A stretch of DNA of 64,000 nucleotides from Natronobacterium gregoryi SP2. Its GTDB lineage: Archaea > Halobacteriota > Halobacteria > Halobacteriales > Natrialbaceae. Below, one piece after another: positions 34,657 to 43,093 of the stretch. Location: positions 1,612,001 to 1,676,000 of the forward strand of contig NC_019792.1 of the NCBI RefSeq assembly GCF_000230715.2. The letters are read 5' to 3'. The notes beneath the pieces were generated by a model. The model had not been told where the DNA came from. It searched no databases and saw only the letters and a list, made by a program, of their open reading frames with translations. Position 1 is the first letter of the stretch, and each line of letters begins with the position of its first letter. Position numbers and translations under genes: made by a program.

Positions 34657-35325
34657 TTACCAGGCCGACCAGGCGCTTGTCTGCTCGTCGTAGGCGTAGA
34701 TCCGTTTTGTGTCTTTCGCCAGCACGGTGTCGCCTTCCATCTCGTAGCGGTCCCGCTCGTAGCTCGAGGCGTCGTCGCGGACGACGAAGGCGTCGATTTC
34801 GAACTCGTCGTCGCCGAACTCCTCGATCGCGCCGACCTCGAACTCGTAGTCACCGGGGACGTAAACCGTCGTCGAGCGGCTGTCGTCTCGAGAGCCGTCC
34901 TGCGGGTGGATCGTCACGTTGACCGCGACGTTGTCGACCTCGCGGGTCCAGACGGTCTCGGCCTCCTCGGCGGGGGCTTCGTCGACTCGCTTGTGACCCT
35001 CGAGTTCGACGCTGGTCACGCGAACGGTCGAGAGCACTTCCTCGGTCTCTAAGATGAACTCGTCGCCGACCTCGACGGTCTCGTCTTCGGGCGTCGTGAC
35101 GTTTGCCGTGAAGGACTCGCCGTCCTGGGAGACGACGACGTCTAGCGTTACTTCGGCCGTTCGTTCGGGCTGTACCTTGTGGACGTGGCCACACTCACTG
35201 CAGCGGACGGTGACGGTCCCACCGCCTTCGCTCGCGGTGAGGACCTCGTGGACGGTCTCGAGCTCCGGCGAGCACGACGGGCAGGGTGTCGGAACCCGAT
35301 CCGGCAGCTCCGATGAATCGCTCAT
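34657..35325 (-). CDS. HVO_0476 family zinc-ribbon protein
   Basis: A 222-residue acidic protein. Two CxxC knuckles (CPSC at about 15-18 and CSEC at about 42-45) form an N-terminal zinc ribbon, followed by beta-rich domains (TVEVGDEFILETEE, STTVYVPGDYEFEVG). The family is named after HVO_0476 of Haloferax and is haloarchaeal; no function is known, and a nucleic-acid or protein-binding role is only inference. It is 68 bp downstream of the aminopeptidase gene on the same strand, so the two may form an operon. Confidence 0.85.
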   Translation of the reverse strand: MSDSSELPDRVPTPCPSCSPELETVHEVLTASEGGGTVTVRCSECGHVHKVQPERTAEVTLDVVVSQDGESFTANVTTPEDETVEVGDEFILETEEVLSTVRVTSVELEGHKRVDEAPAEEAETVWTREVDNVAVNVTIHPQDGSRDDSRSTTVYVPGDYEFEVGAIEEFGDDEFEIDAFVVRDDASSYERDRYEMEGDTVLAKDTKRIYAYDEQTSAWSAW

Positions 35326-35393
35326 AACACTCCGTAGCGGCCACGCACCTAAAAGGCGATTGGACCTGTCGTCGGGTGTGATACCGTTTCGGA

Positions 35394-36338
35394 CTACGCT
35401 TCGGGAAGTTCGATCTCCTCACCGTCGGCGTACACCGTCGGGTCTCGGACGATGCCGTCGAGGTGGATCGGGGCTTCCGTCTCGCCGCCGATGCTGGCGT
35501 TGTCACCGATGGCGATGTGAATCGTCCCCGCCGCCTTCTCGTCGAGCAGAACCGAGCCGACGAGTTCCGTGACACCGACGTTCGTCCCGATGCCGAGTTC
35601 GGCGAGGTTGTACGCCGCGTCACCGACCTCGTCGGCCGCTTCGTCGACCTGTGCGCGAATCTCGTCGTCCGAGATTTCCGTGACGAGGCCGTCCTCGACC
35701 ACGAACTCGAGTTCACGGCCCTCGAGCAGCCCGTGGGGTCGCATCGTTCCGTCGACGACGTAGGTGCCGTCGGCCGATTCGGGGCTGACGAACACCTCGC
35801 CCGCGGGGAGGTTCGAGAACGACCCCGGATCGCTCACGTCGCCGGTGTCGTCGTGCCACTCCCGATCGCCGACCGCGAACGTGATGTCGGTCCCCAGGTC
35901 GGTCGTCACGCGGACCTCGTCGGCGTCGGCGACGCGCTCGAGGGTGCGTTTGCACTCGTCGGCGATGCGATCGTAGTCGGCGTCGAGCCCGGTGACGAAC
36001 ACCTCCTCGGTGATTCCGGGCAGCGTCGAACCCCGGGCTCCCTCGTCGGTCGCGTCGGATCGAGCGCGGGTGTGGCTCAGGCTCTTCGTCGTCGGTGCGA
36101 GGAAGGCGTCTGCTCCTTCCATGGCGGCCGCGACCGGTGCCGGTGGTTCGGCTCCGTGTTGTTCGCCCGGCGGGTAGCGGACGATCGTCGCGTCGTCGGT
36201 TACCTCGCGGACGACCTCGTAGAGGGCCACACCGATTGGTTCCCGGTCGTCGTCCGTGACGACCACGCAGGACTCCTCGCCCTCGAGTTCGAGGCACTGC
36301 TGGACGGCAGTTTCAGCAGCAGTTCGAAGTTCGGACAT
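35394..36338 (-). CDS. Aminopeptidase, M29-like
   Basis: 314 residues. The pattern of short motifs (EVFVSPESADGTYVVDG, LNLPAGEVF-like FSNLPAGE, GIGTNVGV and the end ENGTIH-type AAGTIHIAIGDN) corresponds to leucyl-aminopeptidase-like M29/thermophilic aminopeptidase proteins that bind two metal ions. Several metal ligands of classic M29 enzymes are hard to place, so activity is uncertain. Probably first gene of a leftward operon with the zinc-ribbon gene. The ATG at 36338 is preferred over an upstream site that lacks family similarity. Confidence 0.75.
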   Translation of the reverse strand: MSELRTAAETAVQQCLELEGEESCVVVTDDDREPIGVALYEVVREVTDDATIVRYPPGEQHGAEPPAPVAAAMEGADAFLAPTTKSLSHTRARSDATDEGARGSTLPGITEEVFVTGLDADYDRIADECKRTLERVADADEVRVTTDLGTDITFAVGDREWHDDTGDVSDPGSFSNLPAGEVFVSPESADGTYVVDGTMRPHGLLEGRELEFVVEDGLVTEISDDEIRAQVDEAADEVGDAAYNLAELGIGTNVGVTELVGSVLLDEKAAGTIHIAIGDNASIGGETEAPIHLDGIVRDPTVYADGEEIELPEA

Positions 36339-36415
36339 AGTACTACGTCCGCCCGTTGTGCCGATAGGCTTTGCCTTCTGCTCCGGCACGGTCACGAGCG
36401 GCTGGTTTCGGACGG

Positions 36416-37648
36416 CTACTCGGACTCTGCGACGGCCTCGAGGACCTCGACACCGACGAGCCCCTCGCCCGTGAGCGCGCGGACGTAGGCACCGCCGGCG
36501 ACCGAGACGTGCGAGAAGTCCTCTTCCTCGAGATCGTACATCGGGATCGCACGGGAGGTGTCGCCGCCGCCGACGACCGAGAAGCAGTCGGCCTCGGCGA
36601 TCGCAGAGAGCACCGCGACGGTGCCGTCGGCGAAGCGCTCGTCCTCGAAGACGCCGAGTGCGCCCTTGACGAAGACGGCCTCGGATTCGGCGACGAGGTC
36701 GGCGTACTCGTCGGCGGTGTCGCTCCCGACGTCGAGATACGACGTCTCCTTCTCGATCTCGGCGACGGCTCGTTCGACGCGCTCGCCGTCGTCGGTCTCG
36801 GAGGCAAGGTCACTCGCGAGGTGTAGTCGGTCGCCGTACTCCTCGCGGACGCCTTCGATGGTGTCGGCGTGGTCCTCCCACTGGTGGTCGAAGAACTCGG
36901 TTCCCTCGACGTCGTAGCCGACGTCGTGGCCGTCGGCACGCAAGAAGAGTTCGCCGACGATCCCACCCAGACAGAAGCGATCGACGGTATCGTCGACCTC
37001 CTCGATGACCGGGATGAGGTCCTCGGCTTTCGTCCCGCCAAGCACCATCGTCACCAGCCCGTCGAACTCCCGCTGTTGGATCGCCGAGTTCGCAGTGTAC
37101 TCCGACTCCATCACCCGGCCCGCGTAGGCGTCCAGCACTCGAGGGAACCCAACGAGCGAGGCGTGTGAGCGGTGGGCCGCCGAGTAGGCGTCGTTGACGT
37201 AGGCGTCGAACTCGGGGGCGAGCGTTTGGACGAACTCGGTGTCGGCTTTCTCGTCCGGGGCTTCTTCGGGGAGTTCTTCCTCGCACATTCGGGCGTTCTC
37301 GAGGAGGAGAACGTCGCCGGCCTCGAGTCCGCCGATCGCCTCGAGGGCGTCCTCGCCGACGGTGTCGTCGACGAACGCGACCTCCTGTCCGAGGTGGTCG
37401 GCGAGGATGTCGGCGTGTCCCTCGAGCGAGATGAACGTGTCACGACCCGGCCGTCCCTGGTGGGCGAGCAGGGCTACGGCGTGGTCGTCCGCGAGCAGTT
37501 CGGCGATGGTTTCGGCGTGGCGGGCGAACCGCCGGTTGTCCTGGACGACGCCGTCTTCGACGGGGGCGTTGATGTCGATACGGACGAGCAGTTGCTGTCC
37601 CGATTCGAGGTCGTCGATGGTCTGGAACGTGGACGTAGTCGTGCTCAT
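36416..37648 (-). CDS. pgk: Phosphoglycerate kinase
   Basis: Glycolytic/gluconeogenic enzyme that moves phosphate between 1,3-bisphosphoglycerate and ADP. 410 residues; N-terminal substrate residues in VRIDINAPVEDG, NRR, LLAHQGRPGRD, then LLLENARM and the C-terminal nucleotide loop VVGGGDTSRA. It lies 125 bp downstream of class I gap on the same strand, which supports joint transcription. The ATG at 37648 gives the proper start; an in-frame ATG 45 bp upstream adds non-family residues. Confidence 0.95.
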   Translation of the reverse strand: MSTTTSTFQTIDDLESGQQLLVRIDINAPVEDGVVQDNRRFARHAETIAELLADDHAVALLAHQGRPGRDTFISLEGHADILADHLGQEVAFVDDTVGEDALEAIGGLEAGDVLLLENARMCEEELPEEAPDEKADTEFVQTLAPEFDAYVNDAYSAAHRSHASLVGFPRVLDAYAGRVMESEYTANSAIQQREFDGLVTMVLGGTKAEDLIPVIEEVDDTVDRFCLGGIVGELFLRADGHDVGYDVEGTEFFDHQWEDHADTIEGVREEYGDRLHLASDLASETDDGERVERAVAEIEKETSYLDVGSDTADEYADLVAESEAVFVKGALGVFEDERFADGTVAVLSAIAEADCFSVVGGGDTSRAIPMYDLEEEDFSHVSVAGGAYVRALTGEGLVGVEVLEAVAESE

Positions 37649-37709
37649 GACTGTGTTCGTGTTCGTGGTTCCTAGGTCGACTGACACGGTCAAATAACAG
37701 GGGGAAACG

Positions 37710-37765
37710 AAATCGAACGGGTCGAACGCGGTCGAACGCGGTCGAGCCCGGCCGAACGCGTTCGG
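37710..37765. repeat. Short tandem repeats in the gap-pgk spacer
   Basis: Units close to GGTCGAACGC occur three to four times in a row at about 37713-37762. The spacer is otherwise ordinary. Function unknown. Confidence 0.5.
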
Positions 37766-37773
37766 AACCGAGG

Positions 37774-38844
37774 CTACCGTACGACCGCTTCGTCGGCGTC
37801 GGACTCGACGTCTTCGGACTCGGAGACCACGTAGGTCGCGAGATCGAGCATTCGCTCCGAGAAGCCGTACTCGTTGTCGTACCAGGCAAGTACCTTCACG
37901 AGGCCGTCCTCGAGGACCATCGATCCCTCGAGATCGACGTACGAGGAGAACGGCAGGCCGACGACGTCCCGCGAGACGATTTCGTCGTCGGTGTATCCGA
38001 GGACGCCGGCGAGGTCGCCGTCCGCAGCCTCGCGGATCGCCGCCTCGAGGTCGGCTTTCGTAACGTCGGACTCGAGGTCGACGGTGAGGTCGGTAATCGA
38101 TCCGTTCGGGACCGGCACACGAATCGCCATGCCGTCGAGTTTCCCCTCGAGTTCGGGGAGGACCTCGGTGGTGGCGACTGCAGCACCGGTCGTCGTCGGG
38201 ACGATGTTTTCGGCGGCAGCCCGACCGCGACGGCGTTTGCTGCTCGGGCCGTCGATGAGGTCTTGCGAACCGGTGTAGGCGTGAACCGTCGTCAGCAGCC
38301 CCGACTCGATACCGAACTCCTCCTCGAGCACCTTCACAACCGGTGCGATAGAGTTGGTCGTACAGGAAGCGTTCGAGACGACGTCAGCCCCGTCGTACTC
38401 CTCGTGGTTGACGCCGTAGACGAACATCGGGACCGTCTTCTCGCCTTTCGGCGGGGCGGAGATGACGACCTTCTCGGCTCCGGCCTCGAGGTGCTTTGCG
38501 GCCTCGTCGTGGGTCCGGAACAGGCCGGTCGCCTCGAACGCGACGTCGACATCGAGTTCGTCCCAGGGCAGTGCCGTGGGATCGCGCTCGGAGAGGAGGT
38601 CGATCTCGCGGTCGCCGACGGAGAGTGTGTCGCCGTCCTGGGAGACGTCCTCGAGTCGGCCGTAGACGGAATCGTACTCGAGCAGGTACGCCATGTCGTC
38701 GTCGTCCATCACGTCGTTGATGGCGACGATCTCGACATCATCGTCCGACAGTGCCGCGCGCAAAACGCTTCGACCGATTCTGCCGAAGCCGTTGAGACCG
38801 ACGCGGACCGTCTCTTCGACCACACTGTACGAAAGTTCACTCAT
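37774..38844 (-). CDS. gapI: Glyceraldehyde-3-phosphate dehydrogenase, class I (bacterial type)
   Basis: NAD(P)-dependent oxidation of glyceraldehyde-3-phosphate to 1,3-bisphosphoglycerate. 356 residues with the Rossmann start VGLNGFGRIGR, active-site SNASCTTNS (about residue 160), SSKRRRGRAAAENI and WYDNEYGF near the C-terminus. Asp in INDVMDD after the second strand suggests NAD preference. In Haloferax the corresponding GapI is the catabolic enzyme. Its leaderless-type promoter has a TrmB-like box over the start codon. It forms an operon with pgk and is divergent from the archaeal-type gap. Confidence 0.94.
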   Translation of the reverse strand: MSELSYSVVEETVRVGLNGFGRIGRSVLRAALSDDDVEIVAINDVMDDDDMAYLLEYDSVYGRLEDVSQDGDTLSVGDREIDLLSERDPTALPWDELDVDVAFEATGLFRTHDEAAKHLEAGAEKVVISAPPKGEKTVPMFVYGVNHEEYDGADVVSNASCTTNSIAPVVKVLEEEFGIESGLLTTVHAYTGSQDLIDGPSSKRRRGRAAAENIVPTTTGAAVATTEVLPELEGKLDGMAIRVPVPNGSITDLTVDLESDVTKADLEAAIREAADGDLAGVLGYTDDEIVSRDVVGLPFSSYVDLEGSMVLEDGLVKVLAWYDNEYGFSERMLDLATYVVSESEDVESDADEAVVR

Positions 38845-38853
38845 ATCCGAGTA
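38838..38853 (-). promoter_or_regulatory. TrmB-like box overlapping the gapI start
   Basis: On the minus strand TACT-N7-GAGTG, one base from the haloarchaeal TrmB motif TACT-N7/8-GAGTA. It spans about -9 to +7 of the gapI ATG and lies downstream of the TATA element, the arrangement in which TrmB would repress. Confidence 0.55.
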
Positions 38854-38867
38854 GTAAGATGGCCAGC

Positions 38868-38877
38868 GTTAAATTTG
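38868..38877 (-). promoter_or_regulatory. TATA element of gapI
   Basis: AAATTTAAC-like element on the minus strand 24-33 bp before the ATG, consistent with a leaderless mRNA. Confidence 0.6.
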
Positions 38878-39029
38878 TTCCCCAGTTTAGAACCGTTATG
38901 TATTCGCCGACGGAGTGTCGTCGGCACCAGAACGTTCCGGGGCTGCGGATCAACAACCACTTTACGGACATGTCTAGTCGACCACACAGGTGTGAGATAC
39001 CACATCACTGCACGGCACTCTCCCCAGGT

Positions 39030-39045
39030 TACTCAATTTCGAGTT
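39030..39045 (+). promoter_or_regulatory. TrmB-like box upstream of gapII
   Basis: TACT-CAATTTC-GAGTT, one base from the TrmB motif, centred about 66 bp before the gapII ATG and upstream of a TATA-like AAGGTTATG at 39069-39077. An upstream site would suit activation during gluconeogenic growth. Confidence 0.55.
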
Positions 39046-39103
39046 AACATATATCAACTTCCTGCAAAAAGGTTATGAGCGTCGGCGGTGGACGTAGACC
39101 CAT

Positions 39104-40189
39104 ATGCTACGGGTCGGAATCAACGGGTACGGAACCATCGGCAAACGCGTCGCGGATGCTGTCCGCAAACAGCCCGACATGGCGGTCCAGGGCGTCGGGA
39201 AACGCAGCCCTGACTACGTCGCAGTTGGGGCCGACGAAGAGGACTACCCCGTCTACGCCGTAGACGAAGACCGTGCCGACGAGTTCCGCGAAATCGGCAT
39301 CGACCTCGCCGGTACTGTCGACGACCTGGTCGCCGAAAGCGACATTGTCGTCGACGCAACACCGTCAGGCATCGGTGCCGAGAACCGTCCGCTGTACGAA
39401 CGCCACGAAACACCCGCACTCTTCCAAGGCGGCGAAGACGCGACCGTCGCCGAAGTGAGCTTCAACGCTCGTGTAAACTACGACGAAGCCGAAGACGCCG
39501 ACTACGCACGGGTCGTCTCCTGTAACACGACCGGTCTTTCCCGATTCCTCGCTCCACTCCACGAGCACTACGGCGTCGACAAGACTCGAGTGACACTCGT
39601 TCGCCGCGGCGGCGACCCGGACCAGACCGGTCGCGGCCCGATCAACGACACGGTCCCGGACCCGGTGTCGATTCCGTCCCACCACGGGCCGGACGTCCAG
39701 ACGATCTTCCCCGAACTCGACATCGACACGATCGGGCTGAAGGTTCCGACGACGATGATGCACGTCCACTCGGTCAACGTCACCCTCGAGAACCGACCCG
39801 ACGACATCGACGAAGTGATCGACCTGTTCAAAAGCGAAGACCGCATCCTCACGGTTCCCGACTACGCCGGCATCGACGGCGCAGGCACCCTCAAAGATCT
39901 CGCACAGGACGCCGGCCGACCGCGGGGAGACATCTGGGAGAACTGCCTCTGGGAAGAGTCACTGACCCTCCAGGGCCAGGATCTGTACTGCATGCAAGCG
40001 ATCCACCAGGAGGCCGATGTCGTCCCCGAAAACGTCGACGCGATCCGTGCGCTAGAGGGAGATCACTCCGGCCCGGAGAGTCGAGCGCTTACGAACGAAA
40101 CGCTCGGCATCGATCTGGGATACCTCACCGACCGAACCGATCTCACGGCCAACCGAGGAACGCCCGACGAATCGCTGGCGGACGACTGA
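39104..40189 (+). CDS. gapII: Glyceraldehyde-3-phosphate dehydrogenase, class II (archaeal type)
   Basis: 361-residue phosphorylating GAPDH of the archaeal type, unrelated in detail to the class I enzyme next door: start [18 protein letters not shown], active-site Cys140 in [10 protein letters not shown], and [13 protein letters not shown]. In Haloferax the corresponding GapII works in gluconeogenesis. Divergent from gapI/pgk with a shared 259-bp promoter region that carries TrmB-like boxes. Its TGA stop codon is the first three bases of palindromic repeat copy B. Confidence 0.95.
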   Translation: MLRVGINGYGTIGKRVADAVRKQPDMAVQGVGKRSPDYVAVGADEEDYPVYAVDEDRADEFREIGIDLAGTVDDLVAESDIVVDATPSGIGAENRPLYERHETPALFQGGEDATVAEVSFNARVNYDEAEDADYARVVSCNTTGLSRFLAPLHEHYGVDKTRVTLVRRGGDPDQTGRGPINDTVPDPVSIPSHHGPDVQTIFPELDIDTIGLKVPTTMMHVHSVNVTLENRPDDIDEVIDLFKSEDRILTVPDYAGIDGAGTLKDLAQDAGRPRGDIWENCLWEESLTLQGQDLYCMQAIHQEADVVPENVDAIRALEGDHSGPESRALTNETLGIDLGYLTDRTDLTANRGTPDESLADD

Positions 40190-40268
40190 TACGGATTACT
40201 GTCCCGATTTACCGGCGCAACCGCCGCCCGGGTCGCGGTTGTGCCGATAATCGGGACACCAGTCCGTA
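40187..40268. repeat. TGATACGG palindromic repeat, copy B
   Basis: Begins with the gapII stop codon: TGATACGGATTACTGTCCCG; matching end CGGGACACCAGTCCGTA. Inner arms CCGGCGCAACCGC and GCGGTTGTGCCG. The best preserved long stem in the family. Confidence 0.85.
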
Positions 40269-40414
40269 CGGGACGAATCGCTGTCCCGTGCTCGTAGTGA
40301 CCCGTTCCGCAGCGTAGCCCGACCACCGAAACGTGGAAGAAGGCCACCGGCAGAGCGGTCCCGACCCGACCACACAGAAGACCTGATCGGCCGTTGACTT
40401 CTTCGATCCGGGGA

Positions 40415-40423
40415 AAGTTTTTG
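40415..40423 (+). promoter_or_regulatory. TATA element of hsp20
   Basis: GGGGAAAGTTTTTGC region, about 25-33 bp before the ATG at 40448, with a purine-rich BRE-like start. Confidence 0.5.
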
Positions 40424-40447
40424 CACCTCCCATCCTTACGAACATCC

Positions 40448-40849
40448 ATGCGTCGTGACGACCGTGACGAACCCTTCGACGACCTCTTTCGTGAGATCGA
40501 ACGAATGATGAACGAAATGATGAACAGCGCCGACACTGACGTCGACTTTAGCTCCCCAGGCAACGCCGGAAACGGCTTCGGGACCGACACCCACGTCGAC
40601 ATTCACGACACCGACGACGAGATCCGCGTCATCGCCGATCTCCCAGGCGTCGCAAAAGACAACATCGAACTCGAGTGTGACGGCAAGTCCCTGACGATCT
40701 CGGCAAGCAGCGACCGCCGCCAATACGACGAGCGCGTCGATCTCCCGCGTCGCGTCAACGAACACACTGCCTCTGCAACCTACAACAACGGCGTCCTCGA
40801 GGTCGTCTTCGAGTCAGCCGAACAGTCCTCGGGTATCAGTCTCGAGTAA
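40448..40849 (+). CDS. Small heat shock protein, Hsp20/alpha-crystallin family
   Basis: 133-residue ATP-independent chaperone. A flexible N-terminus (RMMNEMMNS) precedes the alpha-crystallin domain (about 45-125) with VIADLPGVAKDNIELE and the A-x-Y-NNGVLEVV end that fits the usual A-x-x-x-NGVL motif. The C-terminal IxI-type tail is seen as GISLE only in weak form. Single gene with its own promoter. Confidence 0.92.
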   Translation: MRRDDRDEPFDDLFREIERMMNEMMNSADTDVDFSSPGNAGNGFGTDTHVDIHDTDDEIRVIADLPGVAKDNIELECDGKSLTISASSDRRQYDERVDLPRRVNEHTASATYNNGVLEVVFESAEQSSGISLE

Positions 40850-40888
40850 CGCGGGCGTCGCGGTCGATTCCCGATCGGTTCGGGGTTC

Positions 40889-41770
40889 CTACTCGTTGCG
40901 TTCCGTGTCTGCCCTCGTTCGTATCCCAGACGCCAACCGGTCGTAGAACCCCGACTCGTACTTCGTCGCCTCGTCGATCGTCGGGCGAGCGTTCGTCTCG
41001 TTGACCACCAGTCGATCTGCGGTCTCGAGCAAGTCGACGCCGACAAACGGGATCTCGAGAGCTTCGGCGACCGATTCTGCCAGCCGTCGGTGTTCCGCCG
41101 GGAGGTCGACACCGGTCGCTTCGGCCCCACGATGGACGTTGTGTTTCCACTGGCCCTCCGCGATGGCCTCGTCGGGAAGTCGGCGTTCGACCGCACCGAC
41201 ACACTCTCGTTCGAGGACCATCACGCGGTAGTCCGTCGCATTCGGTACGTACTCCTGGACGAGAAACGACCGGTCGCCGGTCGCCCGGTAGTCGTGGACC
41301 AGCGAGAGATAGTCACAGATTCCCAGAAAGGAATCGAGGTCGTGAGCCTTCGCAACACCGACACCTCGCGTCGTCGAGTTCGGTTTGACGACGACCGGCG
41401 GCTCGAACCGCTCGAAGACCTCGGCCAGTTCGCCCTCCGAGACATCGTTCGAGACGTAGACCGACTTCGGTACAGGAAGACCGTCCCGCTCGAGACGCGC
41501 GAGTACTTCGGCCTTGTTCCGCGAGGTCGAGACCGTCTCGTGGTCGTTGAGCCACGGTATCTCCAGCAGTGCATCGGCAACCCCACCCTCCATTAGCCGA
41601 CCGGGATAGACGAAGCCGACGTCGTACTCGTCGGGTCCCCACGGTGGCTCTGTCAGATCCACCACGCGCTCGCTCGCAGGCACGTGATGGACGCGGATAC
41701 CACGCTCCTCGAGTGGATCGCGCATCCGCTCGAACGTCTCCTGATCGTTGGCGACCGCGAGATCGATCAT
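40889..41770 (-). CDS. RimK-like ATP-grasp ligase
   Basis: A 293-residue ATP-grasp enzyme that would join a carboxylate to an amine through an acyl-phosphate. Pre-ATP-grasp domain (about 1-90), ATP-binding strands KAEVLARLERDGLPVPKS and PVVVKPNSTTRGVGVAK, then LVQEYVPNATDYRV and the Mg-binding end VDLLETADRLVVNETNARP. The glycine-rich loop departs from RimK, and residue use (WKHNVHRGA) matches the wider RimK/LysX group. Substrate unknown: glutamate addition to a protein or cofactor is possible. Not adjacent to lysine or coenzyme F420 genes. Confidence 0.82.
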   Translation of the reverse strand: MIDLAVANDQETFERMRDPLEERGIRVHHVPASERVVDLTEPPWGPDEYDVGFVYPGRLMEGGVADALLEIPWLNDHETVSTSRNKAEVLARLERDGLPVPKSVYVSNDVSEGELAEVFERFEPPVVVKPNSTTRGVGVAKAHDLDSFLGICDYLSLVHDYRATGDRSFLVQEYVPNATDYRVMVLERECVGAVERRLPDEAIAEGQWKHNVHRGAEATGVDLPAEHRRLAESVAEALEIPFVGVDLLETADRLVVNETNARPTIDEATKYESGFYDRLASGIRTRADTERNE

Positions 41771-41820
41771 ACCAGGAGTGAGGTGTAGATCGATAAAAAA
41801 GTCCAGTTACTGGCCGGGAG

Positions 41821-41850
41821 TGATACGGCTGACTGACAGTAATCCGTATC
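41821..41850. repeat. TGATACGG palindromic repeat, copy C (internally deleted)
   Basis: TGATACGG directly joined through CTGACTG to ACAGTAATCCGTATC: both outer arms kept, the inner 50 bp missing. It lies directly before a solitary tnpB right end. Confidence 0.7.
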
Positions 41851-41854
41851 AAGT

Positions 41855-41967
41855 GTCTGCAAAGCGCGTCGTAGAAACGGGAAGCCTCGGGGTCGTTCGA
41901 GAGAGCGAAGCTCCCTCGTGATGACGAGAATTTTCGATTCTCGAACCACTTGGCCCCGAGGCGATTC
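41855..41967 (+). repeat. Solitary tnpB element right end (reRNA-like relic), copy 2
   Basis: Starts CTGCAAAGCGCGTCGTAGAA and GGGAAGCC, the conserved scaffold of the tnpB element at 9.5 kb. It ends in a perfect 9-bp stem (GCCTCGGGG / CCCCGAGGC) followed by GATTCAC. No tnpB coding sequence remains. The final TCAC supplies, on the minus strand, the TGA stop codon of the ribosomal protein gene. Bases after 41967 (the guide position) are the 3' end of that gene. Confidence 0.75.
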
Positions 41968-42496
41968 ACGCGATCAATTTCTCTTCGCCTTTCTCGACCA
42001 CGATCCGACACGGCGGCGTGATCTTGTTGTAGGCGCGACGGAACGCTTCCTTGGCGAAGTCGGCGTCGTCGACGTCACACCAGATCGTGAAGATGCGGTC
42101 GCCAGCGTCGATTCGCGCGGCGGTGCCGACGATTTTCCCGAACGACTGGCGCATCCCGTCGGAAACACGGTCTGCACCCGCACCGGTCGCCTGCTTGTTC
42201 TCCCGAATGACGTTGTGGGGGAACTTACGCAGGATCATCTTGTAGTTACCCTCGCCGGCGTTTTTCAGCATGTAGCGGTTGGCCGAGAGACGTGAGGACT
42301 CGAGTGAGCCGTGACGGATCTGGACTTCTTCTTCCGTGACGAGGCTGATCTGGACGGGGTAGTCCTCGGCCTCGGCACCGATGTCGCCCATCTTGTGCTG
42401 TGCAATCTTCGAACCCGGGATGCCAGTAATGTATTCACGGCGCGTGTAGGCCGGCTTACTGATGTCCCGGTACATCGAGGCGGGTTTCTCGGACAT
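41966..42496 (-). CDS. rpl10e: 50S ribosomal protein L16 (archaeal L10e)
   Basis: 176-residue large-subunit protein near the tRNA sites and the peptidyl-transferase centre. [19 protein letters not shown] at the start, [16 protein letters not shown] and the end [10 protein letters not shown] are the family's landmarks. It is a single gene away from the ribosomal operons, as usual in haloarchaea. Its TGA stop lies within the end of a solitary tnpB right-end relic. Confidence 0.96.
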   Translation of the reverse strand: MSEKPASMYRDISKPAYTRREYITGIPGSKIAQHKMGDIGAEAEDYPVQISLVTEEEVQIRHGSLESSRLSANRYMLKNAGEGNYKMILRKFPHNVIRENKQATGAGADRVSDGMRQSFGKIVGTAARIDAGDRIFTIWCDVDDADFAKEAFRRAYNKITPPCRIVVEKGEEKLIA

Positions 42497-42559
42497 TGTG
42501 GTTACTTACGAAAACGGAAGCCTACCGTGCGGATAAAGGCTTCGAAGCGAACTCTCGCG

Positions 42560-42793
42560 TTACCGGTCGACCGTTGCGTACTTCGCGTCGACTTTCTCGA
42601 CGAGGCCCTGACTCGAGAGCGCGTTGAGAACGCTCAAAATTGCGATTTTCTTCATCGACAACGCGCGAGCGAGGTCGGTCGCCGTTGCGCCCCCGGTCGC
42701 CTCGAGGTAGAGGTACACCAGTTTCGCCTGCGGCGAATCGATTGCAGGGGGGAGTGGTTCGGTCGGTTCGATCGAACGCTGTGGATCTAGCAT
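42560..42793 (-). CDS. Small winged-helix (MarR-like) protein
   Basis: 77 residues forming little more than one winged helix (about 22-75): AKLVYLYLEATGGATATDLA, then MKKIAILSVLNALSSQGLVE and KYATV as wing. No ligand domain, so it may act through partners or as a DNA-binding accessory. A TATA element (GTTATATCC on the minus strand, about 25-30 bp upstream of the ATG) supports the start. Neighbouring L10e is 64 bp downstream on the same strand, so the two may be co-transcribed. Confidence 0.75.
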   Translation of the reverse strand: MLDPQRSIEPTEPLPPAIDSPQAKLVYLYLEATGGATATDLARALSMKKIAILSVLNALSSQGLVEKVDAKYATVDR

Positions 42794-43093
42794 ACCGGCA
42801 TCGGCTACGTACCAGGATATAACTCTATGGTGCAGTCGATGAGTACTCTTTAGAGAGCATAGATGGATATATATGTCATATTACTACTTGCTTGAAGACG
42901 CTATGAACGGGTGCTCGAGCGACATCGCTCGATCGGCATTCGACGAGAGTGGGGTGTCCCGCTGTAGACGAACCGGTCGACAGGTGGGTTGGCGAACTCG
43001 AGTGAGTTGCCACAGCGGTTCGACTGTGAGCCTGTGAACGACGCGGATTTCGTCTGTCGGCGTTTTTAAGGGTCTCCACCGCTAGCATAGAGC
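42794..43093. other. Divergent promoter region with AT-rich tract
   Basis: 300 bp. At the left, GGATATAACT (about 42815-42824) is the HTH gene's TATA box. An AT-rich stretch GGATATATATGTCATATTAC at about 42863-42882 stands out from the high-GC background. At the right, GTTTTTAAG at 43062-43070 is the TATA box of the protease gene, 24-32 bp before its ATG. No gene is seen. Confidence 0.55.
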
